Below, one piece after another: positions 21,995-32,645 of a stretch of DNA of 64,000 bases (within the stretch, counting starts at the first letter, position 1; each line of letters starts with the position of its first letter). Source of the DNA: Stereocaulon alpinum (Eukaryota > Ascomycota > Lecanoromycetes > Lecanorales > Stereocaulaceae). The position numbers were made by a program, and so were the translations under genes. The notes below the pieces were generated by a model, which worked only from the letters and a program-made list of their open reading frames with translations, ran no database searches and had not been told where the DNA came from. The stretch is from NCBI GenBank assembly GCA_018257865.1, contig JAEUBA010000001.1, positions 248,001-312,000 on the forward strand. Reading direction: 5' to 3'.

Positions 21995-24900
21995 CTATTC
22001 AAAAGCGCCCACGCCCAAACTCCCCAACCCACTCCTCCTCTTCCTAGCTTCCCTCTCCCTCTCCTCTTTCCTCTTCCTCTCCACTCCTTCAATAACACCC
22101 CTCTTCTCCGCCTCCCTAGAGAAGTAATTGACACTACTCCTCTTCGTGCCTCCTCTCCTCACAAAATCACCCTTCTCCCCTCCGCCAGCGGCTCGTTCTG
22201 TGGCAGCAGCCGTACTGATGCCATTAGCGTCTGCTGCATTGGCGCTTAAGCTGCTGGTAGTGGCACGGCGGAGTAGAGAGGGGACTTTGAAGCCGCCAAT
22301 TGTGGAGTTGGAAGAAGGGTCATGGAATGCGAGGCGGGAGGACGAGGATGTGGAGGCTGATTCTGCGCGTTTGAGTGATAGGCGGTCGATGATGGGATTA
22401 GGGTTCGGACGACGGCGTGGATTGGAGCCTCTAGGTTCAGAACGGTGAGCTTCGTCTTCGGACGCGGAGGATGAAGGATCTGGTGCAACGTTGATGGAAC
22501 CTGGCTCCTCAATCAGGAATGATACAGACTCGCGGATCTCAGCAAGCGTAGCGGGTTTCTTTGGGGCTGTAGTACGTCGAGCGGCTGGTGGCGGACGCAT
22601 GTTGCCTTTATCTGGAATGGACTCTTGGAGCGGCCGTTTACGCTTATTACGCAAGGGCCCCGGCAGCGTAGGCTGTTGGGACTGCAAGTTGGGTCCCTCC
22701 TGAGTGTCAATCTCTATGCAGAATGAGTCTTCTGCTGGACGGTCTAGAAAGTTAAGATTATCGTCATCCTCACGGTCTTCGATGGCTCGAAGAAAGGCAA
22801 GCTTCTTGGGGTCTTCAGCAATCTTCCCCACGTTCTCGTTCTCGAGCAACGCCTTCCTCATCTTAGCGAACTCTCGTCGCTTCCTCCTCTGTCTCGCCTC
22901 TGCGTCGTCATCAGAGTCGGAGAGGTCGAACTCGGCACCACGTTTGCGGCGAAGCATTCCGCTGTTGATATCTTTGAAAAGCTTTTCCACGGCTTTCTCG
23001 TCACTGGCACGTTCTTTGTTTCTACGACAACGTGAGCGAGCGTTCGGCGCAGTATCTCGAAACATATGACTTACGCGTAGAAGGCTGCCAATCGGTTCTC
23101 ATCAACGTTGACTTCTCCTTGATCTATCATCTCTTTAACAAATTCGTCGTCGTCTCCACCGCTCTCATCGTCGCTAGCTCCTCCTATCCCGGCGTATTCA
23201 TCTTCGGACTCCTGAGCTTGTTCTTCCACCATGGTTTTAGCCTCGCTTTTCTTCTTGTCGAAGACCACATTTGCAGATAGATCCCTCTCCCTAGCCTTTG
23301 CCATCGCCTCGAATGCGTTAGCGGGAGCAGTTTGGCTAGCGGTTTGGTTTGCTTTTGTGGGATAGATTTCATCCGCATATAATGCATCGTCCAGAGTTCT
23401 CGCTCCTCTTTGTAAGCGTCCTTTCTTCTTCTTGACGGGCGACTCATTGTTAGCAGTGCCAGATAAGAGCACGGTGTCTACAGTTGATGGAGGACCAGAC
23501 AATAAACGCTCAGGAGCTGGCGAGGATAAGGTAAATCCCACATCCTGGGTTGGATCTGGTATCTCAGAAACCTGCGTGGCCGTGGGCGGACTTTGAGTAT
23601 CTCCCAGAGCATTGTATCGGATTTTTGACTGCGAGAATTCAAGCTCAACCTCTTTGCATGGATTAGTACTTTGGTCCGAATTTGTGTAAGGAGCTTGTGA
23701 CCCTGTTTGACTATCCTGTATCATCTGAGGAGAATCATGGACATCAAACAATGGGAAGTTCGGCTCGGGTGGTGGACCAAAGAACGCCAGAGAGTCCTGC
23801 TCGTCATCAACTTCGTCCGCATGTTCTTGCGTGTCGGCCATCGTAGCAGCAAAAGCTTGCGTCATACCCATTGGTACACTTATGAGCTTGGCAGACTCGA
23901 GGCCGAGGGGAAACATGGGAATGTCGATAGATGGTTCCTGGATCACAGTTCCGTTCAGAGTATCTTGTGTGTTGTCTTCGTCCTCGTCGTCATCGTCGAC
24001 GATGAGCGTTTTGCTTCTGCGTGGTCTATGATGGGATAACTCAGGAGGCTCATCCTCGTTTCCAGTGTCATCGTCAATAATGCCGTCTTCCTCGTCCTCG
24101 TCGTCTCCGTCTTCGGAGGCTTCATTATCGATCAAATCACTGTTCTCGGGCTTCTCTCCATCCAGCATATTTTCGTCCTCCTCGTCTTCATTGGATTTGT
24201 CCTCAGCCTCGGACTCCAATTCATCAGCCTCATCTGTGTCGTCGACTTGCTCTTCTTCCGACCCCGAGAACTCGACCTCAGGCTCGTCGCCCTCCCCCTC
24301 CGCTTGATAATCGTCGTCTTCGTCACTGGTATCCAGTAAGTCGTCGACTTGGCCATTTGCGATCCTCTCCTTCTTCGCGGCTCGCTTCTCTTTCTGCTTG
24401 ATTTCTTCTCCTTCTTTACGGGCTTTCTCAAGTAAATCCTCTATATTCGCTTGGTCCTGTTGCCTCTCATCTGCTGTTTGAACAATGATACCTCTGCTCT
24501 TCAGATCCTCTATCTTCGCAGCTCTTTCTTCCAAAGCTTGTTGCCTGGCGCGCCTCTGCAATGAGGTTTGCATATCTGCTAGTGACATTGTGGCTTTCTT
24601 GCTATGCCTCTGCTTTTCTGGCGAATTGAGATGAGCAAGAGCGCGGAGCGTTTGCAGTGACCGTGCATCTTGAATCTTTCCCGCTGGCATTCGATCGAAG
24701 ACATCCTTTCTAGACTTCTTGGTCTTGCAGACTGGCATGATCTCTAAGTCACTGTCCGATTCGACGTCGCGGCGATTAGATAGCGATGGCTTCTGTGGGC
24801 GGACCTTAACGGGTGGTTGGGTGAGACCTATCTTCTTGCTTCTCTTTGATATCGAACCAAGACTTCCGGATACTTTGGTCTCCTCAATAGCTTTCCCCTT

Positions 24901-26220
24901 TCCCTTATCAAGCTTTATGGCTGACTGGGTCAAGACTTCGTTCATGGTTGGCATCTCGTCAGGTTCCAATGCCCCAGACTCCAATACAGCATCCATGAGC
25001 GTCGACTCCTTGTCGACAACCATCTCTTCGGGCGCCATGAAGGCATCATCAGGTCCGGCGGGACTGGTAGGCGGCGATGCCTTGCCTGGAGCATCTTCCA
25101 CTTCCGAAACTGGCGCTGAGCTTGCAGCTGTTGAAGAGCTTGGATTTTGAGGAGTCTCCACACACGAAGCTGCAGGTGTGCGGAAATTGAACCGAGCGAA
25201 CAGGCTATCCTTCGTGATCTTCTTTTTAGTCTTGGCCTGATGAGTGAGTTGCATGTTTCGACTCATTCGCTGCGTTTCCCGGCTCATCTCCTCTAGCGCC
25301 TTCTTACTTGCCTTACGCGTTGGACGTGACTGCTGGGTCAACCTCTTGCCCGCAACCCCGTCTTCATCTGACCCTGAAGATGCATCTCTTGCCAATTGCC
25401 TCGCAAATGAGCGTTGCTTCGATATCTTCTCTGCTCTTTTTTGTTCTTCTTCTGCCTGCTTTGCTTCCCTTTCGGCTCTCTTTCGCGCAACAAGTTCCAG
25501 AAAGCGGCTGTTGGTCTGAGGATTTGCAGGCAGGTCAGTGTCGGAGCCACTTGCTGCTTTTATGGGGCTTTGATGTCTTCCTGACGCTGCTTCAGGCGTC
25601 ACAAAGAGACCTGGTGAGGACCGTTGTCTTTGTAGTGGGCTATCACTTGGTGAAAGAGAGTGATGCGAAGGTAGCGTTGGGCTGTCCGGGTGTCCCAACG
25701 GGCTTGCCAGGCTTCTTGTCTCCTTGGATGTGACAGTGTCTAACTCGAGGTTTGAGGCAGTCTCGTGAGCTTTCTTGGCACCTTTCCGGAGGAGTTGCTT
25801 CTTAATTCTTGTGTAGACATCCTCAATACCATATTCCTCGTTACTTGAACCGAAGTCTGTCTTCCTGAGCGATTGGCCGTTGAGCTGCGCTGCCAGCCTA
25901 CCTCTAGGAATGATTGGTCCATCCTCTTCCTCCCCCTCCTCGTCTTCTCCCTCTCCATCATTGGACTCCTTTTCTAGTGTTTTCTGTACGCTCGTCTTCA
26001 AAACGTTGCCCGCGACCGGTCCCAATGCAGTTCTTGGTGGCCCTTTAGGCTTCTGGATTGCCTCCGAAGCAGACTCAGATTCGTCATCAATCGCAGCCAG
26101 CATGGCTTTGACTTTGCTCCTAGGCGTGAGTTCTTGCGGGGAAGTGCCATGTTGGACAGTTGACGGTGTGGAAAAGGCTGAACGTGCTATTGAGCGAGCC
26201 GGGGTGGTAGGAAGCGACAT
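21995..26220 (-). CDS. MRC1: DNA replication checkpoint mediator Mrc1 (claspin orthologue)
   Basis: Nuclear fork protein that links Mec1/ATR to the Rad53/Cds1 checkpoint kinase and stabilises moving forks. Two exons, 23075-26220 and 21995-23021, with a 53-bp intron; 1390 residues. The protein is highly charged and mostly disordered, with long acidic blocks (residues about 640-760) and several SQ/TQ kinase sites (for example DSQTGSQ, GDTQSPPT, ADTQEHAD). The intron falls in the conserved Mrc1-like domain: LAAFYA is followed after splicing by NKERASDEKAVEKLFKDI and GMLRRKRGAEFDLSDSDDD, the family signature. The C-terminal tail is basic. Antisense Ser-rich frames over the acidic blocks are shadows. 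The gene converges on the Pro-rich gene and diverges from an 1.1-kb empty stretch. Confidence 0.93.
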
Positions 26221-27367
26221 CGAGATCTATTCACATCAAGTGACTTAGGTCTTGTAAACGTCAGACTTCAATGGAGACCATAATGCGTTGAAACATTAGA
26301 GCAATACTGGTATTTGGCTGCCGTCAACCGCGCTGGAAGACGCGATAGAGTCAGCCCTACTCTAGCGCGTTTTCTAGGCTTGGCACATAGAAGGGCTCAC
26401 GAATTGGCCAAACCCCATAACTGGCGACCACCTCTAACTCCATACGTAGAAGGTTTGCTGTGATACTTTCGCGGACAACCTTATAGCTCTTGCAATACTT
26501 AAAGAATCGTTCACCAAAGATTTGAGAATTACATGTCTATTTCGCGCGATACAGAGGTCGCAGATTTGGCATCTAAGATAGCCCGGAGTTAGACCCCGGA
26601 GTTGTGAGGCCGAGATCCTCTAGGGAGTTCAACCGCCCGAGACTGGCCAGTGAGGGGGTTTGGCCACCCCAAAACCCTCGGAGAGTCTTATACCAACAAC
26701 ATTTCGATTGAATGAGATCATGAGAAATCGCTTTGTAGACGAAGACTGTTTGAAACCTCGTGGTCTCCAGATTCAACCCTAGAGGATTTGTATTAGGACT
26801 TTCTATTAATGTCATACCATTACCATGGGCTCGACCAAGTCAGCCTTTCGGAAGGCAACATTCGGCCTCCACTTGCGAGAAATACGTCTCCAAATTTTAC
26901 ATTTTTATAGCATACTGATCAACGCTTCTCTCAAACCTACACTCATGGACGCACAATTAGAACGCACAATTAGACTTGGAAATGTGGAATGTTTTTCGGA
27001 ATCAGAAATTATAGATTAGGCGTCTAATTTTCTAAATGAGTCTATATCCATGCTCGCTAAATGGCATCTGGTTGCAAATATTATCCACAGTGGAACTCCA
27101 TTACGGTTCTCACTAGGAGCCAGTCCCAGACATGATATGGCATGATAATGGCTGAAGTGAATGGCTAGCCGCCCAAGTGGTTATTCGTAACGTCGTAGAA
27201 GGCCATGAGTGGAGGAGAGGAGTAGGCCATGGACCCAGCCACGGCTGCCTCCTCCCTACTGAGTCCCCTGATGCCTCCATTCGATATCTCCCATTCCTAA
27301 TATCCTTGTGTGCCTGTATTGTATCCAAGGCTGTTCGGTGGTAGAGGAATGGGGAAGCGTTGATGAT
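26221..27367. other. Intergenic region upstream of MRC1
   Basis: No supported gene. A minus-strand frame at 26573-26815 and a plus-strand frame at 26825-27019 lack any family match. The MRC1 promoter must lie in the first few hundred bases; no TATA box was picked out. Confidence 0.4.
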
Positions 27368-27589
27368 TCAGTTCCTGCGTCCCCATGGCCAGAGCCCATC
27401 ACGCTTGGATCCGGAAGAAGGCTTGCGAGAAGTGTGGTCGGAGGCAGCCTGTGGGGTGGAAGTGAAGGTGAAAGAGGAGGATTGGCGGCGGGACTCGGTG
27501 AGAGGGTGCTTGTAGTGGATTTGGTGGTTGGCCTTGTTGTTGGCACGGGAGCCAGAGCCTAGGGATTCGAGGATGAATGCGTCGCTCAT
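27368..27589 (-). CDS. Small hypothetical basic protein (73 residues)
   Basis: Single-exon frame from ATG 27589. The protein is polar, Ser/Arg/Lys-rich, without signal peptide or membrane helix, and ends in a Trp-containing tail (DGLWPWGRRN). No family recognised. The case for a real gene is its promoter: a perfect minus-strand TATATAAAG about 145 bp upstream, and two copies of a 15-bp dyad 230-285 bp upstream, inside a long region with no other gene. A leader of about 110 nt would result. A highly regulated small stress or development protein is one possible reading, but nothing in the sequence proves it. Confidence 0.55.
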   Translation of the reverse strand: MSDAFILESLGSGSRANNKANHQIHYKHPLTESRRQSSSFTFTSTPQAASDHTSRKPSSGSKRDGLWPWGRRN

Positions 27590-27730
27590 GGTTGTGGTGG
27601 TGGTTGGTGTTTGTTTGTGAAGTGTCTTGATTGGCTTTGGTTTGATTGTTTGTATCGGAGGCAGATGTATGTAATTGATCTGTGTGCTTGATGTATGTTG
27701 TGAATTAGCAATTTATCCTCAGTGCGAGTA

Positions 27731-27742
27731 GCCCTTTATATA
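27731..27742 (-). promoter_or_regulatory. TATA box of the 73-residue gene
   Basis: On the minus strand the sequence reads TATATAAAGGGC, a near-consensus TATA element 142 bp or more upstream of the ATG at 27589. Confidence 0.55.
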
Positions 27743-27815
27743 GTACTCTCAAGGCCCATAGCCTCTGATTCATCGCAATTGACATTATTAAGATCTTCTC
27801 ACGATGTCATAATAC

Positions 27816-27876
27816 TATTCCATTAACTGGAAAGCCAGGTGAGAATTTCGAAATCATATTCCATTAACTGGAAAGC
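27816..27876. promoter_or_regulatory. Two identical dyad sites upstream of the small gene
   Basis: A 20-bp word is repeated exactly at 27816-27835 and 27857-27876. Each copy contains the dyad TTCCATTAACTGGAA (27818-27832 and 27859-27873): perfect 5-bp inverted half-sites around a 5-bp spacer. The start-to-start distance is 41 bp, close to four helical turns, placing both on the same DNA face. This is the expected shape of a tandem binding site for a dimeric transcription factor. Confidence 0.5.
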
Positions 27877-29240
27877 TCAGCAAATATTTTCAACGTCACG
27901 CTGCAAATGGACCGTTGCCAACCGAGGAATGACTGATAAAGCGGCGTCGAGAAATTTGTGGGCATATTCCAGATGCTTCCACCAAAATATTCCGTAGCGA
28001 CGCATGTTGAACCCTAGCGTATAAAAATCTTCGCATCTTATTCGGTTCTCACCGGCTGCTGCTTTTAGCTTTGTGCAGATGTTACGTACAGTAAGCAGAA
28101 TTATGTCATCTCCAATTAGAAATCAGAAATTTCTTGCACCAATTATGCAATAATGCTGAGGGACTTTCTGCCACTAACAAGACCATTGGCTGCAAGTGGT
28201 TACCGCTTACCTTACCTTACCTACTCCTTGAGTCCTGATGGTGAGGTTGCATTGGCGTTTAAAAGAGACCACGATATACCTTATAGTGGACCGCACCGTG
28301 CATCATGCTCCTGAGTCACTATGGTTGGGAAAGAACAATCTCCGAGGGAGACTTCACTGCACGCCTTGCTGATTGAACTTACGAGCAGTTGAATATTCAC
28401 GACAAGGGGTTCTCGCAATCGTCCTTTGATACCAATAGTCGTAGCATAAGATTGTGTTATCTAAATCAGCTTCACAATGTACTTTAGATCCCGAACCCCC
28501 TCATCCCAGCGGCTGAATCCACGAGTAAACTTTCATCTCAAATTCACTGGCTGCCAGAACGGATGACCCACATCGGCGTGTTCTCCACCAAAGTTTGACT
28601 CCCCACAAACGGCCCGACTCCCACAGCGAGATCGCCCCCATATCTCACGCGCATGAGCGCCTCCACTACCACTCTAGGCCTTGTAGATTCCACCAGCACC
28701 GTATCCACATCAACTCTTACCCTCTTTGGTACCCTGCATGCCTGCTAGCACATCCCCAATACCTTCCCACCTACTCGTGATGTCGACTCCCCCCCCCCCC
28801 ACCAACTTAGATACCTCGTAGATTTTATTCTGCATATAGCAATCATCTTCAGCGGCTGTGTAAGTGTAGAAAGATCAAGGAAAGCAATGGACCCCGGCAC
28901 CATGCACTCCTACAAGACCCCAAACCAAGCAGCTAAGGAAACGAAGGAAACCACAGAGATCAGCGTCCACAGGATGACTAAAGCTCTCTTCTCAACGAAG
29001 TACCATGTGGAAGACAGAGAGAGGGTTGACAGGAGTTGGACGCTGTGCACTAGGAACGTCACACAGCAGCACAATATGTATCATCGAGTTACCAAACCGC
29101 TGAACTCCATCATGACTCGCAGTTTTGTCAAGGAGATGCAAATAGTATTACTTCAAATGGAAGTGCTACTGCGAAGGCTTAGTTTGTGTGACCGTAATTC
29201 ATTCTATCTCAATATTTCTGTTAGGAAGCTTCTCCTAGAT
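27877..29240. other. Long intergenic region with relics
   Basis: A run of 12 C lies at 28789-28800. A plus-strand frame at 28887-29279 is open for 130 codons, but on the opposite strand the same DNA reads as a hydrophobic segment (ALVILWTLISVVSFVSLAAW) that ends near 28880. The latter could be a relic exon of the membrane ORF described next. No start, splice sites or family could be fixed for either. Confidence 0.35.
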
Positions 29241-29826
29241 TCACTTCGTAGTCTTGATAATTTTCCTACTTCTCAGTAGCAGGTACGCTAAGATCAGGAT
29301 TGTAGGAATTCTCGGCGAAACTCCTGCCCATAGCCTTCGCCTTGCCAACCACAACATGCCGATGGAGTAAAGGATTGCGTGGTTATCCGTAATGATGAAA
29401 CATGTGAAAGAAAGATCCAGCTACGCTGTACGCGTCGGTTAACTCGTAGACAGCTGCATTGGAAGCCAGATGAGGAACGTCAACGCATTGCTCGAAGATA
29501 ACACCCCAAGAAGAAGGGAGACCGGATGAGGAAGAGAAGCCATACCAAGAAAATCCTGCCGCCTCGACTATGTCAAAGGCAAAGTAACGAACTGGGAGGA
29601 AACATGCGCACGCGTAGAACAAGTGCACGACACTTTTCATAGGGTCATGCTGCGATCTGTAACCGAGGGAGAGTTCCTTTAGATCCATGCGAGCCGACAG
29701 TGCCTCCATAAGAATGGATGATCCCAAATGCGCGGTTAAAAGAAGCGATAAGAGAATCACTGAGTTCACGAAAGTGCAAGTACGTCGTCGTCTAATTAAC
29801 GCTGAACAAAATATGAGCCGTTGCAT
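29241..29826 (-). pseudogene. Probable membrane protein, decayed or with unresolved introns
   Basis: A frame opening at ATG 29826 encodes two hydrophobic stretches (NSVILLSLLLTAHLGSSILM and VHLFYACACFLPVRYFAFDI) and stops at 29383. Just before that stop, another frame becomes plausible and carries a further helix (HAILYSIGMLWLARRRLW then ILILAYLLLRS) to a TGA at 29241. No splice pair that joins them convincingly was found; a weak candidate donor lies near 29551. Either the gene has more introns than I can resolve or it has been frameshifted. No family is recognised. Confidence 0.35.
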
Positions 29827-29952
29827 GAGAACTCAAGGGAACGATGGACTCCGAACGTGGTGGCTTCGAGCATTTCGAGGGACTCTTTGTGACTACCGGA
29901 GTCCGCCACGCATTGTGGGCGACAGCCACTACTCGTCTGCTAGGAGCTGTCA

Positions 29953-30825
29953 TCAGCTTGATTGATATGATTGCAGCGGTATTTGCTGCTGCCTCTGCTT
30001 CTGCCGTATTTCTTGCCGTCGTATTTCTCGCTTCGCTCTGTTTTCCTTTTCTTCTTTCCTCTCTTCTTCGTTTCGCTGTTGCTCTTGCTGGTCTGCGGTG
30101 TTTCGAATAAGCTGTTGTTCCTCTACTGTGCATGTCAGCCAAGAGAGCATCTAATGGGCGTCTAAGACGCTGAGGAAGATAGAGGATATAGAAGACATTT
30201 GGAAACAGACACTCCAATGCACACTGATGTGCAGATGAAGTGTAAATTGAAGTCTGGGATGAGGTAGTCGACAGGCAGCCACGCGGCGCCTAAGCCGACA
30301 ATTCTTGCTGCGGTGACCACATTATGCGAGACATTGCAAAGTCTGGAAATAGGCGGCCGAAGAAAGACGAAAGCAAGAATTGTAAGATTGAAGCTGAGAG
30401 AGCGAGGAAGGATGATATAATGGCTTACCAGATGATATTGGTGCCAAAGCCAGAACAAGGAGGCTCCCATCGAACTTATATATCCCAAATTCATTGATGA
30501 ATTTAATTCCGAGTATCAGATCGCAGGGTAAGGCCTCTGAGTCCTCCAAGATGAGAAAACGTCTCTTCCTCAATTTCTTCGACTGCTGCCACTCAAAGAA
30601 GATTGATACCTCTCCCACGGGCATGACATTGCCAAGCGCGGATCTGAAGCCATTACCATCATATGGTCGTGTTTCGTAACCCAAGAAATCGACAAACGTT
30701 TCGGATATGAAATTACCGTATGCCTGAGTATCGAGCCTTGCTTCCCGCCGGATCCAATTATGCTGATTCGGCTTTGCGTGGTACACGTCAAGTTCGAGGG
30801 TAGTCGACACTATATGAGACTTCAT
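29953..30825 (-). CDS. Retropepsin-like aspartic protease fold protein with charged tail
   Basis: Model: exon 30429-30825, intron 30126-30428 (303 bp, unusually long here), exon 29953-30125; 189 residues. The first exon has the retropepsin-like pattern known from many fungal proteins: RLDTQAYGNFISETFVDFLG, then LPCDLILGIKFINEFGIYKF. The usual DTG active-site triad reads DTQ, so proteolytic activity is doubtful. The second exon encodes a Glu/Gln/Arg/Lys-rich coiled-coil tail (EEERKEEKENRAKREIRRQE), a common ending in this group; its junction is in frame. An extra exon could hide in the long intron. The start lies only 16 bp past the stop of the kelch gene on the same strand, so a common transcript or a fused protein is possible. 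Confidence 0.55.
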
Positions 30826-30841
30826 ACATGGCACTCATTAA

Positions 30842-32255
30842 TTATCGTTCTACTCTTGCATGGTTTTGTGTGTTGCAACCTACGTCTGAGACACTTGATA
30901 CCTCCGTAGCCATGCTGAATCTTGAGTCTCCGGAACTGGTCTTTAGGGAAGTACGATCGATGTGCTGGTGTGGATGAATGTTGCCCGCCTGAGAGGTGAC
31001 AGTCATGACCTGAGCTGGAAAGGCAGGGGAAACCCTTGTACCCGCTCGCAGAATTTGATTTTGATTGTAGGCAGGAGCAGCTGTCAAGGTGGATCCCAAA
31101 GATGTCAAGTCTTCCTCCAGGTAATCAATTTTGGTTGTGTCAAGGGTCCAGAACAGATTGTCGACATTGTCCTCCGTTAAAATGCCTCCGAAGACGATAA
31201 GATCTGCTGAGGCTGCAACCATACTATGCCAACTTCGTGGCATAGGCCAACTGCCCGTATTGGAATGAGCAACCCAGTGAGAAGACTTGATGTCGAAGAT
31301 AGCAAGATCATTAAGCGATTCCTGCTCGGCATTCACCCCACCAAAGATATACATTATGCCATCGACCAGCGCGGCTGCGTGACCTTCCCTAGCTCGAGGT
31401 TTTTTGCCCGTAGTCGATATTTCTGTCCAATTGCCCGTATCTGAATGATAAGCCCAAACATCATCAAAGAAATGGCGTATGTCACGGCCACCAAACCTGA
31501 AAGCTGTTAGGGAAAGTCGTTCTTGTCTCTGCAGAGCACCCACATATATATTACGACTCCCTCAACGACGGCAGTATGGCCCCACCGTGGCGGTGGTCTT
31601 CGTCCATGCTGGATTGCTTCATGCCAACGTCTGCTCCGAGCACTATTGTCCACATTCAATCGTTCTATATCGATTGCGTAAGAAAATCCTTGGGAATACC
31701 TGTTACTCGCGAAGAGATATAACCTTCCGTTTACAAGACTTAGCGTGGGAAGGCCGTAATGAACGAATGCACCTTCACACAATATTTCCCGCCATGACCT
31801 CGTTTCTGTACTCGGTGAGATCGAGGGTTGTCTAATGTATGAAGGTATTACTTACTGAGATCTAAGGACCATAAACCTATGCTTGATAACCGTTGTTCAA
31901 GCACCATTATCTCATCCCCTATCAACACACCAGACGAAAGAACGCCTGAGAAGCTCTGTGGCTTATCTATCGTCTGCTGTCTAGCGACTGACCAGTTGCG
32001 CTGCCCTGGGCGTTGCAACGTGATATTAGAAGTGCCACGCAATTCGTATATTCGACCCGACCATTCGATCAGCCAGATAGTGATACCGTCCCGTTCTCCT
32101 GAGGTCACTGTGACAGCATAATACCGAGCTTTCCACGAGGTTTGAATGTCTTGAGGCATAGGACACGACGACCAAGCACTCCCCATCACCGTAAATTCGT
32201 CGCTTGCGTCAGTGTCCGACTCAACGACATCACTTGTTCCATTCGCTCTCGCCAT
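30842..32255 (-). CDS. Kelch-repeat protein
   Basis: Model: exons 31856-32255, 31544-31805, 30842-31496; introns of 50 and 47 bp; 438 residues. The splices rebuild kelch blades: GLWSLDL-KTRSWREI and HTAVVEGVVIYM-FGGRDIRHFFDDVW. Clear repeats are PPPRWGHTAVVEG...FGG, RAREGHAAALVDGIMYIFGG and RSWHSMVAASADLIVFGG, enough for a propeller of about five or six blades. No F-box, BTB or RING partner domain is attached; the last 90 residues are Ser/Thr-rich and disordered. Kelch propellers act as protein-binding scaffolds, so the partner is unknown. Several in-frame upstream ATGs exist; MARANGTSD was chosen because it starts just before the conserved part. Confidence 0.85.
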
Positions 32256-32645
32256 GACTCTGTTTGTTGTGTAATTGGCTACCTTTGCGTGACATATGAA
32301 AGCGAGGGTGACCACATATATGATTCTAGCTTGCCTAAGTCGAAGTGAGATAGGTCCAGTCGTGCTAGTCTTTGTTTCAGCCTCATTAGCTAAGACAGGG
32401 CAACCAATAGCATACAAGCTTATACTGTGCGGCGCTAGCAAGGTTCGAGGCTGAGATCGGGAATGTGTTGGTTGCTCACATATCGAGGCTTCACAAATTG
32501 TACGGCAGTTCTAAGCTACCACCGCTTGCTTTGATTCACAGTAGCTTTTCATTTCGGATTGAGCTCGGATCTCCACCTTATACGCTACAATAGTCAAAAT
32601 ATTGTTCCTAGTTCTTTCACAGCTCGCTAAAACTCAGTTGGGTAT
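32256..32645. other. Intergenic region, kelch gene promoter and ARP1 3' end
   Basis: 390 bp between two minus-strand genes. No motif or repeat stands out. Confidence 0.4.

Noticed and set aside
24065..24307. Plus-strand Ser-rich open frame within the Mrc1 gene
   Set aside because: It is the antisense shadow of the Mrc1 acidic blocks (GAG/GAA codons read backwards).
29844..30110. Plus-strand 88-residue frame with hydrophobic Ala/Leu/Phe-rich segment
   Set aside because: It is largely antisense to the charged coiled-coil exon of the retropepsin-like gene, which splices in frame; hydrophobic antisense of a Lys/Glu/Gln-rich stretch is expected.
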